A stretch of DNA of 64,000 bases from Allium sativum (lineage: Eukaryota; Streptophyta; Magnoliopsida; Asparagales; Amaryllidaceae): positions 876,207,199 to 876,271,198 of the forward strand of contig CM060912.1 of NCBI GenBank assembly GCA_030737875.1. Direction: 5' to 3'. This document shows, one piece after another, positions 1 through 11,596 of this stretch (position 1 is the first letter of the stretch; every line of letters starts with the position of its first letter). The notes beneath the pieces were generated by a model, which was not told where the DNA came from, made no database searches, and was given only the letters and a program-made list of their open reading frames with translations. A program made the translations under genes and the position numbers.

Positions 1-1277
1 ACATTTCCATCAGTCCCTAACCGTAAATTAGCAAGTGAGCAATTCCCTAAGTATTAACCCCGAAGGCCGAAACCAACATCAGATCAATACCCCAGAAATC
101 ATTCAACTTAACTAATCTTCAATTAGTCTATTTTCTTAACTTCTTTGGGTCTAAGAACAATATTATTGAAGATACCTTTCATGACAACCCAAAATCACAT
201 TCCATAAATTATCGGGTTAAAGAACAAGTGTTATTTAAAACACCGTTCACGATAAACCCAAAAATCAATTCCAATTAAATATTATTTAATTGGTACACTT
301 CATTAAATCTAAATAAAAAGATTTAATCTTTTTCTCAACTGGGTTCAAGAACAGTGTTAATGAAGACACCATTCACGACAAACCCAAATCACATTTGATA
401 TTAAATACAAGGCTCTGAATAGAAAATATATCGGCTTATATTCAATATCAAATTCTACGACCAACAAGTATCGTATTGGAAATAATGATATATATATATA
501 TATATATATCTTTCAAATTCCCATAACAACATCTGTATAGTAACGAAATCCAACATCGAAATATTCCAAAGATAATTTCGATTCAAATCCATTCCAATTC
601 AATTATTGGAAATCCTGGTTATATTTCAAAATCATTTCAAATCCAATTTATTTATTTTAAAATAAATAAATTATTACTCTAGTTCAAAACTAGTTCATTT
701 CGATAAAAATCTACTTTTATCTTTTCAAATATGGAGTTTTTCTTCCCAATTCTTCACAAATCATTTCTTATGATTTTACACAAATTATTACTATTTTTAA
801 TAACTTTATCAAGGCCCGTACAGTCGATTTCCATCAACGGCCATCAAACTACACTTACAGCGACCTTTTCCAAACTTGATTTGGACATAATTCCAAATCC
901 AACCGTTAGATTTCTAATTTCTAATATTCATTAGAAATCTCTTTTCGATACGAACCCACCGGTTCTGGTTTTAGGAGAATCCGACGGTCAGATCTCCCGC
1001 AACGTCAATTCGAAGTCAATGGTCGAAATTCACGAACTGCAGAAGCGCGGCGCGTTCTATTCAGGCCATTATATTATATATAATATATACTTCGTCAATT
1101 TCCTTTTAAAACGTATTATATAAATCGTTTTAAATTCATTTTCAAAACGATTTCAACTTCTTTTCAAATTCAAATCAAAATTGAATTTTTCCTTATAAAT
1201 TCGATTTAAATTCATTTCAAATTGATTTCAATTCAAATCGATTTTAATTCAATTTCAGTTCGTTTTCAATCTCATTC

Positions 1278-1383
1278 AATTTCAATTCAAATTCTTTTCT
1301 ATTCACTTTCAATTCGAATTCATTTCTATTCACTTTCAATTCGAATTCATTTCTATTCACTTTCAATTCGAATTCAAATTCTT
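1278..1383 (-). repeat. 27-bp minisatellite, A1 3' LTR
   Basis: The motif CACTTTCAATTCGAATTC recurs at 1304, 1331 and 1358, giving an exact 27-bp period. The 5' LTR has the same array at about 8690-8770. A3 has a 27-bp array of related sequence at the equivalent place. Confidence 0.8.
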
Positions 1384-2132
1384 TTCAAAATATTAGATTT
1401 TGAAATCACTTTCGATATTCATTATAAAATGAATAAAACCGATAAAAATATCGTTCACGTCAAAATGGCGTCAATCTAATCAACATGGCTTTATATATTT
1501 CTATTTTCGAATATTTTATTTCAAATATTTCTATTTCAAATATTTCTATTCAAAACTGGAATGAAGCCCAATCAATTACCATAGATTTTATTTCTATGGA
1601 TTTTCATACAACACATGTATATATCCGCAATGACTAATAATCAACCATCATCTAAAGTGCATTCTACACTGTATAAGCATTAAATATAAATATTCAACGC
1701 TTATAACAGTCTGTCAATCAATCGATCAACATACAACTAATTATCGGGATTAGTGTACGTCATATATCATCCCAATACCCGTGTGGGGTTTCAAACAATC
1801 AAACACAGATTTTATTTGTGCAGTTGGGCAATGTGTAAAATTTATCGTCCCAATCAATATCGATCAAATCAGTGTATATAAACAAATCATCCGATCTGTT
1901 TATATTTATTTATTTTATATACACGTTAAAAATTCTATTTTCAACTATAAAATATTTTTAACTATATAAATATTTTATTTCTTTTCACATCACATCACAC
2001 AATCAACTACACATCAAAATCAAAGAAACAAGCATACAAGCCGTCCATGGTCTGTGGACAACGGGTGTCAGGTGCTACTAAACACCGTCTGCATCATAGT
2101 ATATATTATTAACTAGAAAACAAAATTAAAAG

Positions 2133-2147
2133 GTGAGAAGTTCTCAC
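2133..2147. other. Palindrome GTGAGAAGTTCTCAC (A1)
   Basis: A 15-bp inverted repeat (7-bp arms, one central base) that marks the downstream edge of the variable cassette. Copies are at 9532-9546, 34948-34962, 42273-42287, 51852-51866 and 59966-59980. The central base is G or C depending on the strand read. Confidence 0.75.
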
Positions 2148-2234
2148 AGAGGGTTCCACTCCGCCGGGCTTTGCTTTTGAACTGCTGAACATCTGGATTT
2201 GTTTGCAATGCTAATGCAGTTCTTTTCACGCTGT

Positions 2235-2700
2235 TCAAATAAAAATCATATTTTTATTGCTTCATTCAATTAATAAAAATCATATTTTTATTACTTCTAC
2301 TTTATAAAAATCATATTTTTAACATCTCTACTTTATAAAAATTATATTTTTAACATCTCTACTTTATGTAAACTTCTATTTTTATACATCATTAAAAGTT
2401 CTAATCTTTTATCCTCGCTTTCATGATAATAAAATCATATTTTTATTCATTTCAAAATCAAATCTTTATCATTTCTTTTTTATAGATAAACATCATAGGA
2501 TTTTATTAACTAAAAATAAAAACTTTTTATATGGAAAATCATATCTCTTTTATTTAAAAATCCTAATTTTCTACTGGTAAGAACCCTATCTTTAAACGAA
2601 TAAAAATCTTACCTTTAAGCGAATAAAAATCTTACCTTTAAGCGAATAAAAATCTCACCTTTAAGCGAATAAAAATCTTACCTTTTCTCAAGTAAAAATC
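2235..2700 (-). repeat. Tandem AT-rich hairpin repeats, A1 3' LTR
   Basis: Repeated units containing ATAAAAATCATATTTTTAT, an inverted repeat with 8-bp arms and a 3-base centre, followed by 23-bp units of AATAAAAATCTTACCTTTAAGCG type (about 2595-2690). The array begins directly downstream (in element sense) of the GC-rich leader. The 5' LTR copy is at about 9640-10095. Confidence 0.75.
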
Positions 2701-2952
2701 ACTTCTTTTACAAGATAAAAATTACTTCTTTTATATTACAAAAATTCAAACTTTATATGTGAAAATTTCAAACTTTATATATGATAAAAATTCCAACTTT
2801 ATATACAAAAAGAAAAGACCTAACTTTATGTAAATAAATTTCTAAACTTCATACACTGTAGGTTATAAACCAAGATCGAATTTTTTTTATGCTGTCAATC
2901 TATAAACAAGTAGGAATTTAAAGTAATTTTTAAATTAAATCAACAAAAGAGC

Positions 2953-3232
2953 TTACTGTGGGTCGGAGAGGGGGTCTGAGGGGAGGAGTGGGCGTCGTTG
3001 TCGAAGGGGGGGGACCGGGTGACGCAGGCGGCCAGGGCTGCAGTCGTGGCGGCTAGGGCTTCGGAGGCGGTGGCGTTTCCGTTCGATTCGAGGTGGGTTC
3101 GTGGTTCTTCGATGGAGGGGGTCGCGGTAACGACTGGAGGAGGAGGGGGGTCTGAGCGGGTCAGCGCGCGGCGGCGTGGCCATCGCCTGGGGTGGCGGCG
3201 TCGAGAGACGACGAGGGGGCGCTGCCATTTTT
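2953..3232 (-). promoter_or_regulatory. GC-rich leader block with splice-donor-like end, A1 3' LTR
   Basis: A sharply GC-rich block in an AT-rich LTR. On the minus strand a TA repeat (3313-3285) is followed by a CT-rich stretch, an ATG at 3228 opening a proline/arginine-rich frame of 91 codons, the motif GCCCTAGCC, and a GTAAGC donor-like site at 2956-2951. The block lies about 0.95 kb into the LTR. I read it as the transcription start and first-exon region of the element. The frame is low complexity and a second frame is also open, so coding is doubtful. Confidence 0.5.
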
Positions 3233-3286
3233 TTTTCTTTTTTTTCTTTTACGGGAGAGAGAATTTGAAGGGGGGGTTAAGGAAAG

Positions 3287-3317
<31 letters not shown>

Positions 3318-4195
3318 TTATTTAATTTTAAAAAGCAACTTTTTGTTTCGACCCCCAAACAAGACCCACAGCCTGTCGTCCATAGCTAATTACCCCCATT
3401 CCGAACACAATGGGATATGTATCGCAAGCTGATTCGATCGTTTCGATCAGTTTTCGTCAAAATCAAAATATAACTCTATATATTGAATTTGAACCAGCAT
3501 TTCAATATACCGGGGTCACATACGAACTCGAAAAATTCCCGCAAAATATTTTCTAGCTTCGTATAGACGATACGGCCCTAACAAAACTAGTTTCGTCGAA
3601 TTCTGAGACCGTTTGAAAAATAGCCATTTTCCAGTCGATTAAAATCAACTGAAACTGGTCAAACGCGTTTTCCTTTGCCACGCTCACATATTGATTCGAA
3701 AAATTATGAAATTTGAAACCTTGCAATAACTTTACATCCCGGATCCAACAAAAGTGGTTTCGTCGAAATCCGAGGTCATTTGCTAAATGGCCATTTTCAA
3801 GGGCCGGAATTCCATAGCGACTATTCTAAAATTTCAACTGGATATAACTTTTGATCCCCACTATGAAATTTTGATTTTTCGGATTCGTTGGAAAGATATT
3901 ATCAATTAGATTCAAATATTTTTTGTTTCACTAAAATCCGGTTTATTTTGCACCTGGTACATTCATTTGAACTTTGAAATCGAATTATCGAACTACCGCG
4001 CCATTTTCAATTCCTTTTATAATTATAAATAATTATTTATATTCTAACGACGATCTTTATAAAATATACGTTCGAATTCTATTCAAAATAAATTTTTCTT
4101 CATTACTATTAAAATAATTCATTTTAAATATTCAAAATTCACTAAAATTGCCAAAATAAAAATTTTAAACTGGCTCGGATTTCCGGGTTATTACA

Positions 4196-4208
4196 ATCTC
4201 CCCCACTT
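4196..4208 (-). other. A1 polypurine tract
   Basis: Read on the minus strand this is AAGTGGGGGAGAT immediately before TGTAATAACCC. A purine run directly before the 3' LTR is where plus-strand DNA synthesis is primed in LTR retroelements. The same tract stands at the equivalent place in A2, A3 and A4. Confidence 0.85.
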
Positions 4209-5221
4209 AAAAATTTTCGTCCCCGAAAAGGAACGAAGCCGAAAGTTGTTTCATAAATCAACTCAACTTTCATTATTTTCACTACGGCTTAAGTTCTTCA
4301 ATTTTTCAGTTTCTAAGAACTTTTCAAATTTTTCAAAAATTTGGCTAACACCCTAAATTTTCGCCATAACCTCCCCTGCACCGGGGACTTCGGGTTATTT
4401 CATTTAGCCTCCCATGGCCTTCTTTAATCCACAAGAAAAAGAAAAAGCCAAGCGGCTAGCCAAGCGGCTAGCCAATCGGCTCACAAAATCACCCAAAACT
4501 CAAGAAATACCATAAACATGTATCTATTTGTCGGGCAAACAATTTTATTCCTCTTCCCTAGCCTCCTTGCTATGACCTGTTCAGTGTAAGTAAATGTACA
4601 TGCATGCAAATGCGAAAAAATTTCAATACAATTCACTATTTGGTTCAAATTGGCTATATGGTTCAACATTTAATTAATCAAGCAATAATCAAACAACACA
4701 ACCATCAATCAATTAGTGAATTATCATTTCAAATTCGTAACTTTGATATATAGTCCAAAAATCAGATTTTTGATGCCAAATCACAACAATAGGCCCTATC
4801 TAATTTTGGTTCTCACACTAGTCAATAGGAAATATATAAATATCACACCTTCGAAACTCGAACACTAATTCTGATGATGTAGCTACAATCATCAGAATCA
4901 TCTCCGGGCGACTAGAGTGTGACTTTATATCTATCCAGTATATTAAAGCTTCGAATACACATGGATCAGACGTATATGCAAAATCTATATATACTGGATA
5001 GTCCAAATCAATATAAATAAGTATCCAAATACGAATAATTGAATTAAATTTTCAAAACAAAAATTGTTTTCATTTTAAAAATATACTCTTCACACTCGTT
5101 CTAGGATACTACTGATCCTATCTCTAACGAGTCATTCTAATTGGATATTACTAATCCAATATCTGATGAATTCTTTCGTACGCTTCTAACGTGTCTTGTT
5201 CTCTGAGCTTTGTAAATCAAA

Positions 5222-5233
5222 GCTTTGATACCA
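5222..5233 (-). other. A1 primer binding site (initiator tRNA-Met type)
   Basis: On the minus strand TGGTATCAAAGC lies three bases after the LTR end ...TTTTTACA. It differs from TGGTATCAGAGC, the complement of the initiator tRNA-Met 3' end, by one G to A change, so this copy may prime poorly. Confidence 0.82.
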
Positions 5234-5757
5234 AATGTAAAAACCCGTAACTTCCCCGGTAAGGAAAGCGCGGATAGTTCGAGAACAAGCCACATCGGAA
5301 CACAGACGGAAGAACATTTCATTTCTTATTACAACAATTCCATCAGAATACAAGAATATACAGAGTATGAATAAATATTACACAACAGAAAAATATAAGA
5401 GATTACTATACATTACTTAGCAGCGGAAAATAATACAATACACAACTGAAGGAGATATACGGATACAAAGCTTTCTGGATATCGTTCCAGCTGTAAACCA
5501 GGATCCTGTGAATATAAATCTGCAAAACCCAAAACTACTAGCTGCCCGTGTCGAAAATAAGGACACCCAGAGTTTAGGTTCAAAAGAATAAACTCCAGGT
5601 CAGTCATGGGACTGGTGTGAGAACTAAAACAATTATTATTCTTTATTTTTAAAGTTCGGTAAATCAAGGGACCACGCCGTATAACACGGAATGGGTTTCC
5701 TCCCAAGAATACCAGTGCATAAAACCAACAACGCAATGCTAAATAAAGAAAAATGAA

Positions 5758-5829
5758 GCTATTATAAGACCCAGGTCCTATCACACAATGCAACGCAAGC
5801 CGGGGGATAGGGTTTTCCCTTATAATAGC
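5758..5829 (-). other. Conserved 11-bp long-arm RNA stem in LTR terminal region (A1)
   Basis: Plus-strand arms GCTATTATAAG (5758-5768) and CTTATAATAGC (5819-5829) are perfect reverse complements across a 50-nt loop containing CACACAATGCAACGCA. The loop is conserved while the arms change in a compensated way in A3, B and D, which indicates selection on RNA folding. Confidence 0.7.
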
Positions 5830-6209
5830 CAAAGCATGCTTGATACGCTAAATTTCATGTTTTATTATTACTATAAGTGTATAGTGATAAAACACTTTCA
5901 ATCATAAATATCAATCATTGACGGCATGGGTACCATATATCATGTCGCCATACTAGGCTCTACAATCAAAACCGCAAATGTCACATATTTGGAAGTTGGA
6001 TTTCTATCTGTGAACCGAGGCCAGGGATCGTCCTCTACCGATTTGAGACTGTCTAGCCCGAGCCTCAGGAACAGCCGCAACTGCCCCTTGGAACGACAGG
6101 GTCGGTCCACCGATGTGGATTGAAATTCCTGAACACTACGTTTCCCCGCCCTATGGGGCGTAAATGAGCCAACGAATGACTCCATCGGACCCGGATCGTC
6201 CGATCTAAC

Positions 6210-6221
6210 CGAGGCGCCTCG
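6210..6221. other. Palindrome CGAGGCGCCTCG (A1)
   Basis: A perfect 12-bp palindrome in the GC-rich terminal third of the LTR. The core GAGGCGCCTC is kept in both LTRs of A2 (31662-31671, 38979-38988), in A3 (56160-56169) and in B (17681-17690). Confidence 0.65.
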
Positions 6222-6825
6222 CAACAGTAACAACCACATAAGTCAAACTCGTCAGTGCGTGTAAAACCACTGACGCCACTTCTAGCTAGAAGGAAACGCA
6301 TGTCCTCCCTGAGGTCCTCTCCTGTTTCTGGTTCACAACCGGGGTGTGAGGCTCGCGAATCAATGCTACACAAAGCTACGCCACAAAGGCCGTGATTTGA
6401 TCATCAACCACAAGACTCTGCTTTTCAACAGAAGCCTTGATCATTTGCATCTTAGCATGCCACACAGGCAAACCACTCTATGCAACCGATATCAGTCACA
6501 CAGAATGAAATCCAATGCCAGACACACAGTCCATTTACAAGTTCGTTATGGGTCTGAACGAAACCGGAGGCACTTTCCTCGCATATCCCTCGATCTCCAA
6601 GTACTTCTGGATGATCACCAACTATTTCTCTCCTCCTGGGTGTACAGCCCAATCGTGATCATCAGCAATCACCCAAATGATGTGAAGATTTCCGGTCTTC
6701 GACCACCGCCTTCATCTTCGACTCTCGTCGTATCAGTTATTCAGAATGGGATAAACCCGGTCTTTCTGAATAACTCGCGTATATTATAAATACGTGTTAC
6801 AAAAACACCACATACGCCTCATTCC

Positions 6826-7565
6826 AATTCATCAGTCACTAACCGTAAATTAATCAAGAGAATAATTCCCCAAATATTAACCCCGAAGGCCGAAACCAAC
6901 ATCAGATCAATATCCAGAAAACCATTCTGCTTAGCTAACCGACGGTTAGTTTCTAAATTTCACATTCTTAGGGAAAGGTTCCCATTAATTTTATCAAAGA
7001 TAAATTCCTTTAAATTTATTCTTTAATCTACTTTTGAATATCAATTCAAACTAGTCGGGATTAGCGATCCACACCAAAGTGATCATTTATTTTATTTCCC
7101 AATCCCAACCTATTCACCCCATGAAGTAAAACTGGTAATACTTCATATCTAACACCACGGTGTTATCGGTAAATTCAATTACCATTTCACGTTCAAATCT
7201 AATTAAAGATTTAACTATCGCCTGGAGCAAAGCTGGTGATACTCCATTCTCGATCTTTTCAATCTAATTAAAGATTCATTAAAACTCCATTTAGTTTTAA
7301 TCTTTGACTGGGTTAAAGAGTCAGTGTCATTTAAAACACGGTTCACGATAAACCCAAAATCACATCACATTTCCATCAGTCCCTAACCGTAAATTAGCAA
7401 GTGAGCAATTCCCTAAGTATTAACCCCGAAGGCCGAAACCAACATCAGATCAATACCCCAGAAATCATTCAACTTAACTAATCTTCAGTTAGATTCTGAT
7501 TTTCTTAACTTCTTTGGGTCTAAGAACAGTATTATTGAAGATACCGTTCACGACAACCCAAAATC
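6826..7565 (-). repeat. Partial internal duplication inside the A1 5' LTR
   Basis: The stretch beginning CACTAACCGTAAATTA near 6837 and running through CCCCGAAGGCCGAAACCAAC recurs at 7380-7450 with differences, and is followed by an additional gggtc...aaccc stem-loop. A2 passes directly from the first copy to the next module, so about 200 bp were gained in the A1 lineage. Base 1 of the window falls in the second copy of the other LTR. Confidence 0.7.
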
Positions 7566-7765
7566 ACATTCCATTAATTATCGGGTTAAAGAACAAGTGT
7601 TATTTAAAACATCGTTCACAATAAACCCAAAAATCAATTCCAATTCAATTCCAATTAAATATTATTTAATTGGTACACTTCATTAAATCTAAATAAAAAG
7701 ATTTAATCTTTTTCTCAACTGGGTTCAAGAACTATGTTAATGAAGACACCATTCACGACAAACCC
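7310..7765 (-). repeat. Four recurring gggtt...aaccc stem-loops, A1 5' LTR
   Basis: Units at 7310-7355, 7516-7559, 7583-7628 and 7721-7765 each start GGGTY and end AACCC on the plus strand, and enclose complementary inner arms (GAAC...GTGT against ACAC...GTTC in element sense). Each can fold into an imperfect hairpin of about 46 nt. The same units occur three times in A2, A3, A4 and B. Confidence 0.7.
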
Positions 7766-7865
7766 AAATCACATTTGATATTAAATACAAGGATCTGAAT
7801 AGAAAATATATCGGCTTATATTCAATATCAAATTCTACGACCAACAAGCATCGTATTGGAAATAA

Positions 7866-7907
<42 letters not shown>

Positions 7908-9639
7908 CAAATTCCCATAACAACATCTGTATAGTAACGAAATCCAACATCGAAATATTCCGAAGACAATTTCGATTCAAATCCATTCCAATTCAATCCT
8001 GGTTATATTTCAAAATCATTTCAAATCCAATTTATTTATTTTAAAATAAATAAATAAATTATTACTCTAGTTCAAAACTAGTTCATTTCGATAAAAATCT
8101 ACTTTTATCTTTTCAAATATGGAGTTTTTCATCCCAATTCTTCACAAATCATTTCTTATGATTTTACATAAATTATTACTATTTTTAATAACTTTATCAA
8201 GGCCCGTACAGTCGATTTCCATCAACGGCCATCAAACCACACTTACAACGACCTTTTCCAAACTTGATTTGGACATAATTCCAAATCCAACCATTAGATT
8301 TCTAATTTCTAATATTCATTAGAAAGCTCTTTTCGATACGAACCCACCGATTCCGGTTTTAGGAGAATCCGACGGTCAGATCTCCCGCAACGTCAATTCG
8401 AAGTCAATGATCGAAATTCACGAACTGCAGCAGCGCGGCGCGTTCTATTCAGGCCATTATATTATATATATAATATATATAATATATACTTCGTCGATTT
8501 CCTTTTAAAACGTATTATATAAATCGTTTTAAATTCGTTTTCAAAACGATTTCAACTTATTTTCAAATTCAAATCAAAATTGAATTTTTCCTTATAAATT
8601 CGATTTAAATTCATTTCAAATTGATTTCAATTCAAATCGATTTTAATTCAATTTCAGTTCATTTTCAATCTCATTCAATTTCAATTCGAATTCTTTTCTA
8701 TTCACTTTCAATTCGAATTCATTTCTATTCACTTTCAATTCGAATTCATTTCTATTCACTTTCAATACGAATTCTATTTTTTTTTCAAAATATTAGATTT
8801 TGAAATCACTTTCGATATTCATTATAAAATGAATAAAATCGATAAAAATATCGTTCACGTCAAAATGCCGTCAATCTAATCAACACGGCTTCATATATTT
8901 CTATTTTCGAATATTCTATTTCAAATATTTCTATTTCAAATATTTCTATTCAAAACTGGAATGAAGACTAATCAATTACCATAGATTTTATTTCTATGGA
9001 TTTTCATACAACGCATGTATATATTCACAATGACAAATAATCAACCATCATCCAAAGTGCATTCTACACTGTATAAGCATCAAATATAAATATTCAACGC
9101 TTATAACAGTCTGTCAATCGATCGATCGACATACAACTAATTATCGGGATTAGTGTACGTCATATATCATCCCAATACCCGTGTGGGGTTTCAAACAATC
9201 AAACACAGATTTTATTTGTGCAGTTGGGCGATGTGTAAAATTTATCGTCCTAATCAATATCAATCAAATCAGTGTATATAAACAAATCGTCCGATCTGTT
9301 AATATTTATTTATTTTATATACACATTAAAAATTCTATTTTCAACAAAAAATATTTTTAACTATATAAATATTTTATTTCTTTTCACATCACATCACACA
9401 ATCAACTACACATCAAAATCAAACAAACAAGCATACAAGCCGTCCATGGTCTGTGGACGATAGGTGTCGGGTACTACTAAACACCGTCTGCATCCTAGTA
9501 TATATTATTAACTAGAAAACAAAATTAAAAGGTGAGAAGTTCTCACAGAGGGTTCCACTCCGCCGGGCTTTGCTTTTGAACTGCTGAACATCTGGATTTG
9601 TTTGCAATAATGCTAATGCAGTTCTTTTCACGCTGTTCA

Positions 9640-10095
9640 AATAAAAATCATATTTCTATTGCTTCGTTCAATTAATAAAAATCATATTTTTATTACTTCT
9701 ACTTTATAAAAATCATATTTTTAACATCTCTACTTTATAAAAATTATATTTTTAACATCTCTACTTTATATAAACTTCTATTTTTATACATCATTAAAAG
9801 TTCTAATCTTTTATCCTCGCTTTCATGATAATAAAATCATATTTTTATTCATTTCAAAATCAAATCTTTATCATTTCTTTTTTATAGATAAACATCATAG
9901 GATTTTATTAACTAAAAATCAAAACTTTTTATATGGAAAATCATATCTCTTTTATTTAAAAATCCTAATTTTCTACTGGTAAAAATCCTATCTTTAAACG
10001 AATAAAAATCTTACCTTTAAGCGAATAAAAATCTTAACTTTAAGCGAATAAAAATCTTACCATTAAGCGAATAAAAATCTTACCTTTTCTCAAGT
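9640..10095 (-). repeat. Tandem AT-rich hairpin repeats, A1 5' LTR
   Basis: LTR counterpart of 2235-2700, with the same ATAAAAAT-nnn-ATTTTTAT dyads and the same 23-bp unit repeated about four times. Point differences inside units show that the two LTRs have drifted independently. Confidence 0.75.
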
Positions 10096-10331
10096 TAAAA
10101 TCACTTCTTTTACAAGATAAAAATTACTTCTTTTATGTTACAAAAATTCAAACTTTATATGTGAAAAATTCAAACTTTATATATGATAAAAATTCCAACT
10201 TTATATACAAAAAGAAAAGACCTAACTTTATGTAAATAAATTTCTAAACTTCATACACTGTAGGTTATAAACCAAGATCGAATTTTTTTTATGCTGTCAA
10301 TCTATAAACTAGTAGGAATTTAAAGTAATTT

Positions 10332-10642
10332 TTAAATTAAATCAACTAAAGAACTTACTGTGGGTCGGAGAGGGGGTCTGAGGGGAGGAGTGGGCGTCGT
10401 TGTCGAAGGGGGGGAGAGGGGAAATCGGGTGGCGCAAGCGGCCAGGGCTGCAGTCGCGGCGGCTAGGGCTTCGGAGGCGGCGGCGTTTCCGTTCGATTCG
10501 AGGTGGGTTCGTGGTTCTTCGATGGAGGGGGTCGCGGTAACGACTGAAGGAGGAGGGGGGTCTGAGCGGGTCAACGCGCGGCGGCGCGGCCATCGCCTGG
10601 GGCGGCGGCGTCGAGAGACGACGAGGGGGCGCTGCCATTTTT
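10332..10642 (-). promoter_or_regulatory. GC-rich leader block, A1 5' LTR
   Basis: LTR counterpart of the block at 2953-3232. The donor-like site is GTAAGT (10358-10353), a better match to the plant 5' splice site than in the other LTR. Two frames stay open (98 and 80 codons) with small in-frame length differences from the other LTR copy. This argues against strong coding constraint but keeps the leader-exon reading possible. Confidence 0.5.
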
Positions 10643-11596
10643 TTTATTTTCTTTTTTTTCTTTTACGGGAGAGAGAATTTGAAGGGGGGGGGTTAAGGAA
10701 AGTATATATATATTTTTATTTATTTAATTTTAAAAAGCAACTTTTTGTTTCGACCCCTAAACAAGACCCACCGCCTGTCGTCCATAGCTAATTACCCCCA
10801 TTTCGAACACAATGGGATATGTATCGCAAGCTGATTCGATCATTTCAATCAGTTTTCGTCAAAATCAAAATATAACTCTATATATTGAATTTGAACCAGC
10901 ATTTCAATATACCGGGGTCACATACGAACTCGAAAAATTCCCGTAAAATATTTTCTAGCTTCGTATAGACGATACGGCCCTAACAAAACTAGTTTCGTCG
11001 AATTCTGAAACCGTTTGAAAAATGGCCATTTTCCAGTCGATTAAAATCAACTGAAACTGGTCAAACGCGTTTTCCTTTGCCACGCTCACATATTGATTCG
11101 AAAAATTATGAAATTTGAAACCTTGCAATGACTTTACATCCCGGATCCAACAAAAGTGGTTTCGTCGAAATCCGAGGTCGTTTGCAAAATGGCCATTTTC
11201 AAGGGCCGGAATTCCATAGCGACTATTCTGAAATTTCAACTAGACATAACTTTTGATCCCCGCTATGAAATTTTTATTTGTTGGAATCGTTGGAAAGATA
11301 TTATTAATTAGATTCAAATATTTTTTGTTTCACTAAAATCCGGTTTATTTTGCACCCGGTACATTCATTTGAACTTTGAAATCGAATTATCGAACTATCG
11401 CCATTTTCAATTCCTTTTATAATTATAAATAATTATTTATATTCTAACGACGATCTATATAAAATATACGTTCGAATTCTATTCAAAATAAATTTTTCGT
11501 CGTTACTATTTAAAATAATTCATTTTAAATATTCAAAATTCACTAAAATTGACAAAATAAATTTTTTAAATTGGCTTGGATTTCTGGGTTATTACA

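Larger units (their letters stand above)
1..4195 (-). repeat. A1 3' LTR (partial)
   Basis: Begins on the minus strand at 4195 with TGTAATAACCCGG, directly after the purine tract, and continues to the window start. In LTR order (descending coordinates) it holds about 0.9 kb of upstream sequence, a TA-rich tract (about 3285-3313), a GC-rich leader (about 2953-3232), hairpin repeats (about 2235-2700), the palindrome at 2133-2147, 27-bp repeats (about 1278-1383) and gggtt...aaccc stem-loops (about 120-390). No complete gene is present. Confidence 0.9.
4196..5235 (-). other. A1 internal region, 1.04 kb, no gag/pol
   Basis: Everything between the two LTRs. It has no frame longer than about 60-80 codons and no recognisable retroelement domain. 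A short frame at about 5006-4818 resembles frames at the same place in A3 and A4 but has no ATG start. Near the polypurine tract there is a short direct duplication of GCTAGCCAAGCG-like sequence (about 4450-4480) and a pyrimidine-rich run on the minus strand. Comparison with A2, A3 and A4 shows that the small size is a family property and not a deletion in this copy. Confidence 0.8.
1..11596 (-). mobile_element. Element A1: non-autonomous giant-LTR retrotransposon (left end outside window)
   Basis: On the minus strand the order is 5' LTR (11596 to 5236), primer site, a short internal region (5235 to 4196), polypurine tract, then a 3' LTR that runs out of the window at base 1. Bases 1-4195 repeat 7366-11596 almost collinearly, which proves the LTR pair. 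The LTR is about 6.36 kb, so the full element would be near 13.8 kb with only about 1.04 kb between LTRs. No gag or pol frame is present. The element sits in the 3' LTR of element B: the B sequence that resumes at 11597 matches the uninterrupted B copy at 18965. By eye the two LTRs differ by a few percent, so the insertion is not very recent. Confidence 0.88.
5236..11596 (-). repeat. A1 5' LTR (complete, about 6.36 kb)
   Basis: Starts TGTAATAACCC at 11596 and ends ...TTTTTACA at 5236 on the minus strand. The layout is as in the 3' LTR: upstream region 11596 to about 10715, TA-rich tract about 10701-10712, GC-rich leader about 10332-10642 with a GTAAGT donor at 10358-10353, hairpin repeats about 9640-10095, palindrome 9532-9546, 27-bp repeats about 8690-8770, four stem-loops at 7310-7765, and a structured GC-rich terminal part at 5700-6800. 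It contains an extra segment relative to A2 (7366-7565), a partial duplication of 6826-7020. Confidence 0.9.

Noticed and set aside
731..934. Repeated 67-codon frame in LTRs (also 8119, 33447, 40766, 54180-54383, 62255-62458)
   Set aside because: It runs opposite to element sense in every copy and lies inside LTR sequence that is conserved as DNA. A frame is also open on the other strand in places. Conservation reflects LTR homology, not a protein.
5940..6373. Cysteine-containing frames such as FDLCGCYCCEAPRLDR in A1, A2 and A3
   Set aside because: They lie in the GC-rich structured LTR region, start and stop at different places in each copy and have frameshifts between copies. RNA structure explains the conservation better.
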